Of a stretch of DNA of 64,000 nucleotides, positions 58,573 to 64,000 are shown piece after piece. The notes beneath the pieces were generated by a model. It had not been told where the DNA came from. It did no database searches and saw only the letters and a program-made list of their open reading frames with translations. Every line of letters starts with the position of its first letter. Position 1 is the first letter of the stretch. The DNA is from Acinetobacter brisouioides (GTDB lineage: Bacteria > Pseudomonadota > Gammaproteobacteria > Pseudomonadales > Moraxellaceae). The DNA is taken from contig NZ_SJNX01000002.1 in the NCBI RefSeq assembly GCF_004331075.1, forward strand, positions 124,001-188,000, written 5' to 3'. A program made the position numbers and the translations under genes.

Positions 58573-59472
58573 GTGAAGTGGTTACAAATACATATTACTG
58601 TTGATCAGGCACAAGTTGATTTTACTGAAACGCTGTTACTTTCTTTAGGTGCGGTTAGTGTCACGCTAGATGACGCTGAAGACCAAGCGCTGCTTGAACC
58701 ACTTCCGGGCGAAACACCACTTTGGAACAAAGTGATTGTGACAGGCATCTACCAGCAAGATGATAATGAACAAATCGATGTCGATAGCCTCATCAAATTT
58801 GTTCAGGAACAGCTTCCTGAAGCACCTGTACGTTTTGACGAACTTGAAGATCAAGCTTGGGAACGTGCATGGATGGATTACTATGAACCAATCCAAATTG
58901 CTGAAAAATTCTGGATTGTTCCTGAATGGTTAGAAGCACCCGATGCAAATGCAACCAACATCAAGCTTGATCCAGGTCTAGCGTTTGGTACAGGTAATCA
59001 CGCAAGTACCTTTTTATGTTTACAATGGCTCGGCAGCATCGATCTAAAAGATAAAATTGTAGTTGATTATGGTTGTGGTTCAGGCATTTTAGGTGTTGCA
59101 GCCCTTCTGTTGGGTGCAAAAAAAGTTTATGCAACGGACATTGACCCACAAGCCGTACTTGCAACCAAGCAAAATGCTGAGCTTAATGGTGTACTTGACC
59201 GTTTATTTGTTGGTTTACCTGAAGAATTTAACGCTGAGTTCAAGAGCCAACAGGCAGATGTTTTGGTCGCAAATATTTTAGCTGCCCCTCTCATGGCACT
59301 TGCACCAGAATTTGCTAAATTACTTAAAGCTGATGGTGAATTTGCTCTAGCAGGTGTAATTGAAGAACAAGTCGCAGACGTTTCAGAAGTTTATCAAGAG
59401 TTCTTTGATATTTTGAACATCGAAAAACGTGAAGAAAACTGGTGTCGGATTTCAGGTAAACGCCAAAGCTAA
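58573..59472 (+). CDS. prmA: Ribosomal protein L11 methyltransferase
   Basis: 299 residues. SAM domain motif [42 protein letters not shown] and the N-terminal recognition domain ([37 protein letters not shown]). It trimethylates lysines of L11. The start is a GTG. It leads prmA and the DUF3426 gene in the same order as in Pseudomonas. Confidence 0.95.
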   Translation: MKWLQIHITVDQAQVDFTETLLLSLGAVSVTLDDAEDQALLEPLPGETPLWNKVIVTGIYQQDDNEQIDVDSLIKFVQEQLPEAPVRFDELEDQAWERAWMDYYEPIQIAEKFWIVPEWLEAPDANATNIKLDPGLAFGTGNHASTFLCLQWLGSIDLKDKIVVDYGCGSGILGVAALLLGAKKVYATDIDPQAVLATKQNAELNGVLDRLFVGLPEEFNAEFKSQQADVLVANILAAPLMALAPEFAKLLKADGEFALAGVIEEQVADVSEVYQEFFDILNIEKREENWCRISGKRQS

Positions 59473-59491
59473 TCTGTTTTAGGCAATCACT

Positions 59492-60322
59492 ATGTGTGAC
59501 ATACAAACCCAATGCCCAAATTGCAAAACACAATATCTGATTTCCCCAACTCAGCTGTCGATTGCACAGGGTATGGTTTGTTGTGCCAAATGTGATCAGC
59601 ATTTTAATGCCTATGAATTATTAAGCCATCCATCTTATATTGTCCAGTTAGACAGCCAGTTTCAAAATATTACATTACTCACCCATCATCAAATTCATGA
59701 ACGTGGCGGTGCTGAGACCGTACTGGCTATTTTTGACCGTAAACTTGATTCATCAAATACTGATTTACTCAATTACTTAAATAGTCACCAGTTTAGTAAA
59801 GAGCATCAGTTCGATTTAAAAAAACCGGATTCTTTTTTTAATTTTTCCAAAAACACCTCAACTCGATTTTTTAACTTTAGTATTCATGTATTTTTATTTA
59901 TTCTAAATCTGATCGTGTTTGGGTTTGTCGTGAGTCAAATTACCAATAACAATAATGACTTGAAACGTCAGTTCCCTTTACTGGCTATCTTTTCCAATCA
60001 CACTTGTAGTATGGTCAGATGCAGCACTAAAACATTCAGTGCGCTACAAGTTGAAACAACGCATATTTATGAAGACTACCCAGGATTGACTACGATTACA
60101 GGAAAACTGATCAATAATAGTGATCATCCACAAAGTTTACCGAGCATACAGGTCATTACCGCTCAAAAAGTCTTCAGTTTTATCCCTAAGCATTACCTGC
60201 CACTTCAACAACAACATAAACAACACGTAGATGCACAACAAACCCAATATTTTCGTATCGATATTCCATCACGCGATGCTCATCAGCCATTTAAATTACA
60301 ACTCAAAACATCTTCAAACTAG
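59492..60322 (+). CDS. Zinc-ribbon membrane protein with DUF3426
   Basis: 276 residues: an N-terminal MJ0042-type zinc finger (CPNC at 8-11 and CAKC at 31-34), a linker, one membrane helix (about 129-153, VFLFILNLIVFGFVVSQI) and a periplasmic DUF3426 domain. The role is unknown; the gene regularly follows prmA. The dusB gene that often precedes fis is absent. Confidence 0.85.
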   Translation: MCDIQTQCPNCKTQYLISPTQLSIAQGMVCCAKCDQHFNAYELLSHPSYIVQLDSQFQNITLLTHHQIHERGGAETVLAIFDRKLDSSNTDLLNYLNSHQFSKEHQFDLKKPDSFFNFSKNTSTRFFNFSIHVFLFILNLIVFGFVVSQITNNNNDLKRQFPLLAIFSNHTCSMVRCSTKTFSALQVETTHIYEDYPGLTTITGKLINNSDHPQSLPSIQVITAQKVFSFIPKHYLPLQQQHKQHVDAQQTQYFRIDIPSRDAHQPFKLQLKTSSN

Positions 60323-60835
60323 ATCACACAAAAAAATACCTAAACACCAATCATCAATTAAATCTATAGCTTTGTACAAGTTTTCACTATTTCTGATATT
60401 TTTTATTCAGTGAAGAAATTTGTGTTTTTTAATAATCTAAAAAAGCAATTTTACAAATATTTTCAATTAAAAAAAACGATAAAAAATAGCAAATTTTTGC
60501 ATTAATTTTACTCACTTTTTACATGACAGTGGTATGATACGCGCCACGAAAGCTTGACCACACAAACATCTCGTAGAAATTCCCATAATGAAATAAATTG
60601 CCAGATGTGCATTATCCCCATATTGCGCATGTAGCAGTTTTTTTATTTTAAAATTTGGGCTGTAACATTTCTTTAATAAAAGTTACGCTTATTTTTTAAC
60701 CGATACAGACAATGTATGGCAAGCTAGTTACTTATTTTTAATATTCTCTTCACAAGCTGAATTGGGTATTTTTTAACCTTTTATAAACTCAACCACTTCT
60801 ACCCTAGTGGTTATAGATTATTCGGATTAAAACGC
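60323..60835 (+). promoter_or_regulatory. Long fis leader with a GC-rich discriminator promoter
   Basis: About 510 bases without a gene. An extended -10 TGGTATGAT (60530-60538) is followed by ACGCGCCACG, a GC-rich discriminator as in growth-rate-regulated promoters. The predicted leader is about 290 bases. It contains a hairpin-like pair (AGATGTGCA / TGCGCATGT, 60602-60632) followed by a seven-T run (60639-60645), and a GTAAC / GTTAC stem-loop (60662-60686). Confidence 0.45.
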
Positions 60836-61105
60836 ATGAATAGCAAATCTCCTATTTTTACTGCACAATCTGATGTAGCGCTTCGCATCCATGTGGATCG
60901 CGCAGTTCGTCATTATTTTGCACAATTGCAAGGTGAGCAGCCTGCTCAGGTATATGACATGGTGCTAGCAGAAATGGAGAAACCTCTTTTATCTGTGGTT
61001 CTAGAATATACGCGCGGTAACCAGACTCGCGCAGCTGAGATTCTAGGACTTAACCGTGGCACTTTACGTAAAAAGTTAAAAGCTCACGGTTTAATGAGTG
61101 AATAA
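60836..61105 (+). CDS. fis: DNA-binding protein Fis
   Basis: 89 residues, ending in the helix-turn-helix [33 protein letters not shown]. Fis is a growth-phase nucleoid protein and activator of rRNA promoters. The N-terminus is shorter than in E. coli (98 residues) and differs in sequence. It has a long upstream leader and a terminator 6 bases after the stop, so it is monocistronic. Confidence 0.94.
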   Translation: MNSKSPIFTAQSDVALRIHVDRAVRHYFAQLQGEQPAQVYDMVLAEMEKPLLSVVLEYTRGNQTRAAEILGLNRGTLRKKLKAHGLMSE

Positions 61106-61111
61106 ATGATA

Positions 61112-61142
61112 AAATGCTCACGTCGTCGTGGGCATTTTTTTT
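61112..61142 (+). terminator. Terminator downstream of fis
   Basis: Stem AAATGCTCACG / CGTGGGCATTT with one G-T pair, then a T-run. Confidence 0.8.
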
Positions 61143-61174
61143 GCCTAAATGTTTAATCTGAAGACTTGAAAATC

Positions 61175-62749
61175 ATGACTATTAAGCGCGCTTTAATCTC
61201 AGTTTCTGATAAGACTGGTATTGTTGAATTTGCTCAAGAACTTGCAAATTTGGGTATTGAAATTCTTTCAACTGGCGGTACATACAAGTTGCTCAAAGAC
61301 AGCAACATCGCTGTTGTTGAAGTATCTGAACATACTGGCTTCCCTGAAATGATGGATGGTCGTGTTAAAACCCTACATCCAAAAATTCATGGTGGTATCC
61401 TTGCTCGCCGCGGTTTAGATGAAGCCGTAATGCAAGAACACAACATCGACCCGATTGATCTTGTGATTGTGAACCTTTATCCATTTGCAGCAACTGTTGC
61501 AAAACCAAACTGCTCCCTTGCAGATGCGATTGAAAATATCGACATCGGTGGTCCTACCATGGTTCGCGCTGCGGCAAAAAACCATGCATCTGTAGGCATC
61601 ATCGTCAATGCTTCTGACTATGCAACTGTTGTCGCTGAAATCAAAGCCAATGGTGCATTGTCTTACGAAACCCGTTTCGACTTGGCTGTTAAAGCATTTG
61701 AACATACTGCTCAATACGACGGTATGATCGCATCTTACCTTGGCGCTCGCGTGGGCAAAGCTGAAGGTGAAGCAGATAAATTTGCCCGTACTTTCAATAC
61801 ACAATTGAATAAAGCACAAGATTTACGTTACGGTGAAAACCCGCATCAGTCTGCTGCATTCTATGTTGAAAGCACTGCAACTGAAGCCTCTGTTTCAACT
61901 GCGAAACAGCTTCAAGGTAAAGAGCTATCTTACAACAACATCGCAGATACAGATGCAGCACTTGAATGTGTGAAATCTTTTGCTAAGCCTGCATGTGTAA
62001 TTGTAAAACACGCTAACCCTTGTGGCGTTGCAGTATCTCTAGATGGTATTAAAGTGGCTTATGACTTGGCATATGCAACTGACCCTGAATCTGCATTTGG
62101 TGGCATTATCGCATTTAACCGCGAGTTAGATGCTGAAACTGCAAAAGCAATTGTTGAACGTCAATTCGTTGAAGTGATCATTGCACCAAGCATTGCTGAC
62201 GGCGTACTTGAAGTGACTGGCGCGAAGAAAAATGTTCGCGTATTGGTTTGCGGTGAACTTCCTGCAATTGATGCACGTGCCCCACAACTTGACTACAAAC
62301 GCGTGAATGGCGGTTTGTTGGTTCAAGACCAAGACTTAGGCATGATCAAAGCTTCTGACTTGAAAGTTGTGACTAAAATTGCTCCGACTGAACAAGAAAT
62401 TGATGACTTGATCTTTGCTTGGAAAGTTGCGAAATACGTGAAGTCAAACGCGATTGTTTATGCGAAAAACCGCCAAACAATTGGTGTAGGCGCAGGTCAA
62501 ATGAGCCGCGTTAACTCTGCGCGTATTGCTGCAATTAAAGCAGAACATGCAGGTCTTGTCGTTGAAGGCGCTGTAATGGCATCTGACGCATTCTTCCCAT
62601 TCCGTGATGGTATTGATAATGCTGCAAAAGCAGGGATCAAATGTATCATCCAACCGGGCGGCTCTATGCGCGACGAAGAAGTGATTGCTGCAGCAGATGA
62701 ACACGGTATTGCAATGGTGTTCACAGGTATGCGTCATTTCCGTCACTAA
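61175..62749 (+). CDS. purH: Bifunctional AICAR formyltransferase / IMP cyclohydrolase
   Basis: 524 residues from the ATG at 61175. The N-terminal methylglyoxal-synthase-like cyclohydrolase domain ([33 protein letters not shown]) and the C-terminal transformylase with [28 protein letters not shown] and [24 protein letters not shown]. It makes IMP in the last two steps. Followed by purD after a hairpin-containing gap. Confidence 0.98.
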   Translation: MTIKRALISVSDKTGIVEFAQELANLGIEILSTGGTYKLLKDSNIAVVEVSEHTGFPEMMDGRVKTLHPKIHGGILARRGLDEAVMQEHNIDPIDLVIVNLYPFAATVAKPNCSLADAIENIDIGGPTMVRAAAKNHASVGIIVNASDYATVVAEIKANGALSYETRFDLAVKAFEHTAQYDGMIASYLGARVGKAEGEADKFARTFNTQLNKAQDLRYGENPHQSAAFYVESTATEASVSTAKQLQGKELSYNNIADTDAALECVKSFAKPACVIVKHANPCGVAVSLDGIKVAYDLAYATDPESAFGGIIAFNRELDAETAKAIVERQFVEVIIAPSIADGVLEVTGAKKNVRVLVCGELPAIDARAPQLDYKRVNGGLLVQDQDLGMIKASDLKVVTKIAPTEQEIDDLIFAWKVAKYVKSNAIVYAKNRQTIGVGAGQMSRVNSARIAAIKAEHAGLVVEGAVMASDAFFPFRDGIDNAAKAGIKCIIQPGGSMRDEEVIAAADEHGIAMVFTGMRHFRH

Positions 62750-62779
62750 TTGAACAACAATTAAGACATTAATATATCT

Positions 62780-62819
62780 GCACAAAGTCCTCTCTATTTG
62801 ATAGCTGAGGGCTTTGTGC
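62780..62819 (+). other. Large hairpin between purH and purD
   Basis: Thirteen-base arms, GCACAAAGTCCTC and GAGGGCTTTGTGC, with one G-T pair and a 14-base loop. No T-run follows, so it is more likely a transcript-processing or stability element than a terminator. Confidence 0.55.
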
Positions 62820-62845
62820 CCTTTCGATTCATGGAGTATGAACCG

Positions 62846-64000
62846 ATGAATATTCTCGTTTTGGGTAGCGGTGGTCGTGAACATGCTTTGGCATGGAAAA
62901 TCGCGCAAGATGCAAAAGTCAGCAAAGTCTTTGTAGCACCAGGTAACGCAGGTACTGCAACGGAAGAAAAATGTGAAAATGTACAACTGGATATTCTCGA
63001 CAATCCAGCGATCATTGAATTCGCAAAAAATAATGATGTGGCTTTAATTATTGTTGGACCAGAAGCACCGCTTGTGAATGGTGTGGTTGACGCTGGTCGT
63101 GCTGCGGGTCTAAAAATTTGGGGTCCAACTCAATACGCTGCGCAACTTGAAGGCTCAAAAGCTTTTGCCAAGCATTTCTTGAAACGCCATAACATTCCAA
63201 CTGCATTTTATGATGTATTCACAGAAGTGGATGCAGCGAAAGCCTTTGTTGAACAGCATGGTGCACCAATCGTCATTAAAGCTGATGGTCTTGCGGCTGG
63301 TAAAGGCGTAATCGTTGCCATGAGCAAAGAAGAAGCTTTTGCAGCGATTGATGATATGTTGGCAGGCAACAAATTTGGCGATGCGGGTTCACGTGTCGTG
63401 ATTGAGCAGTTCCTTGCAGGCGAAGAAGCCTCGTTCATTTGTATGATCGACGGTCAAAACATTTTGCCAATGGCAACTTCACAAGATCACAAACGTATCT
63501 TTGAAGGCGATCTAGGTCCAAATACGGGTGGTATGGGTGCGTACTCTCCTGCTCCTGTCGTGACTGCTGACGTGTTTGAACGTGTCATGACTCAAATCAT
63601 GCGCCCAACTGTTAATGGTATGGCAGCAGATGGTCATGTCTATACAGGTTTCTTGTATGCAGGCTTAATGATTGATGAACAAGGTCAACCTCGTGTGATC
63701 GAGTTCAACTGCCGCTTTGGTGATCCAGAAACTCAACCTATTATGATGCGTTTACAATCGTCATTGGTTGACTTGGTTGAAGCAGGTCTTGAAGGCAACT
63801 TACCTGCCGAAGCACAGTGGGACGAACGTAAATCGATTGGTATCGTACTTGCGGCTGAAGGTTACCCTGAAAGCGTGCGCAAAGGCGATGTGATTTCTGG
63901 TTTAGGTCAATCTCCTGAAGGGACAAAAGTCTTTCATGCAGGCACAGCAACCAATGCCAAAGGCCAAGTCATCACTTCAGGTGGTCGTGTACTCTGCGTA
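62846..64000 (+). CDS. purD: Phosphoribosylamine-glycine ligase (5' part, cut by window edge)
   Basis: The first 385 codons. MNILVLGSGGREHALAWKI, VGPEAPLVNGVVDAGRAAGL, VIKADGLAAGKGVIV, NTGGMGAYSPAP and EFNCRFGDPETQ are the ATP-grasp landmarks of PurD. It joins phosphoribosylamine and glycine. GGAG precedes the start. The C-terminal part (perhaps 40 residues) lies beyond the window. Confidence 0.97.
   Translation, partial: MNILVLGSGGREHALAWKIAQDAKVSKVFVAPGNAGTATEEKCENVQLDILDNPAIIEFAKNNDVALIIVGPEAPLVNGVVDAGRAAGLKIWGPTQYAAQLEGSKAFAKHFLKRHNIPTAFYDVFTEVDAAKAFVEQHGAPIVIKADGLAAGKGVIVAMSKEEAFAAIDDMLAGNKFGDAGSRVVIEQFLAGEEASFICMIDGQNILPMATSQDHKRIFEGDLGPNTGGMGAYSPAPVVTADVFERVMTQIMRPTVNGMAADGHVYTGFLYAGLMIDEQGQPRVIEFNCRFGDPETQPIMMRLQSSLVDLVEAGLEGNLPAEAQWDERKSIGIVLAAEGYPESVRKGDVISGLGQSPEGTKVFHAGTATNAKGQVITSGGRVLCV

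Noticed and set aside
61415-61819. A 134-codon minus-strand frame inside purH.
   Set aside because: It is a mirror of the purH coding frame; the composition (many Cys, Phe and His) is not that of a real protein.

Overview
The window is an AT-rich stretch of a gammaproteobacterial chromosome, most probably an Acinetobacter or a close relative in the Moraxellaceae. This rests on remembered family resemblance (PyrD, LpxB, EptA N-terminus), on the gene neighbourhoods (pyrD-cvpA-purF; prmA-DUF3426-fis-purH-purD; pyrG-kdsA-eno-ftsB-ispD) and on a PutA without a DNA-binding domain beside an Lrp-type regulator; no database search was possible. It is almost entirely core housekeeping chromosome. I see no rRNA, tRNA, CRISPR array, insertion sequence or prophage.

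Layout. 0-5.8 kb: 5' part of a phosphoethanolamine transferase gene, a hexapeptide acyltransferase and YigZ, then a dienelactone hydrolase and a GST, tsaD, and divergent rpsU-yqeY. 6-13.4 kb (minus strand): a small exported protein, BepA, a 2-hydroxyacid dehydrogenase, a possible HolD, a catalytically dead M48-type membrane protein, and purF-cvpA-pyrD running on to 15 kb. 15-25 kb: sixA-gpsA-nitroreductase, a lipoprotein, rhlB, a cold-shock protein, a TusA-like protein, rpoH, DUF423-thiS-thiG, a tightly divergent DUF6231/DUF2797 pair and lpxB. 25.3-25.8 kb is the decayed 3' end of a TonB-dependent receptor. 25.9-31.6 kb: hmp under a long NsrR-like palindrome, a TauE/SafE permease, DAHP synthase, a CX4R phosphatase-like protein, ispF and an exported cysteine-rich protein.

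31.6-43.3 kb: the ispD-ftsB-eno-kdsA-pyrG block (minus), a low-complexity lipoprotein, fadH divergent from a padR-hydrolase-sirtuin operon with two identical-arm operators between them, and aspA. 43.9-49.8 kb is a proline-use locus (putP, Lrp-type regulator, putA) in which putP and putA share a long upstream sequence element. After trmA, 51-57.8 kb holds a complete Rut pyrimidine-degradation pathway split into rutABCFG and rutDE around the TetR regulator rutR, with matching operator-like 18-mers in front of both operons. 58-64 kb: a small unknown protein, prmA, a DUF3426 protein, fis with a long leader, purH and the 5' part of purD.

The strongest regulatory observations are the put repeat, the paired PadR-type operators, the rut operators, the NsrR-type palindrome and helically phased repeats before the eptA-like gene. 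The most unusual proteins are the M48 homologue with its whole zinc site replaced, and the sirtuin that has class III active-site residues but no zinc-binding cysteines. I found no convincing new multi-gene defence or mobile system.
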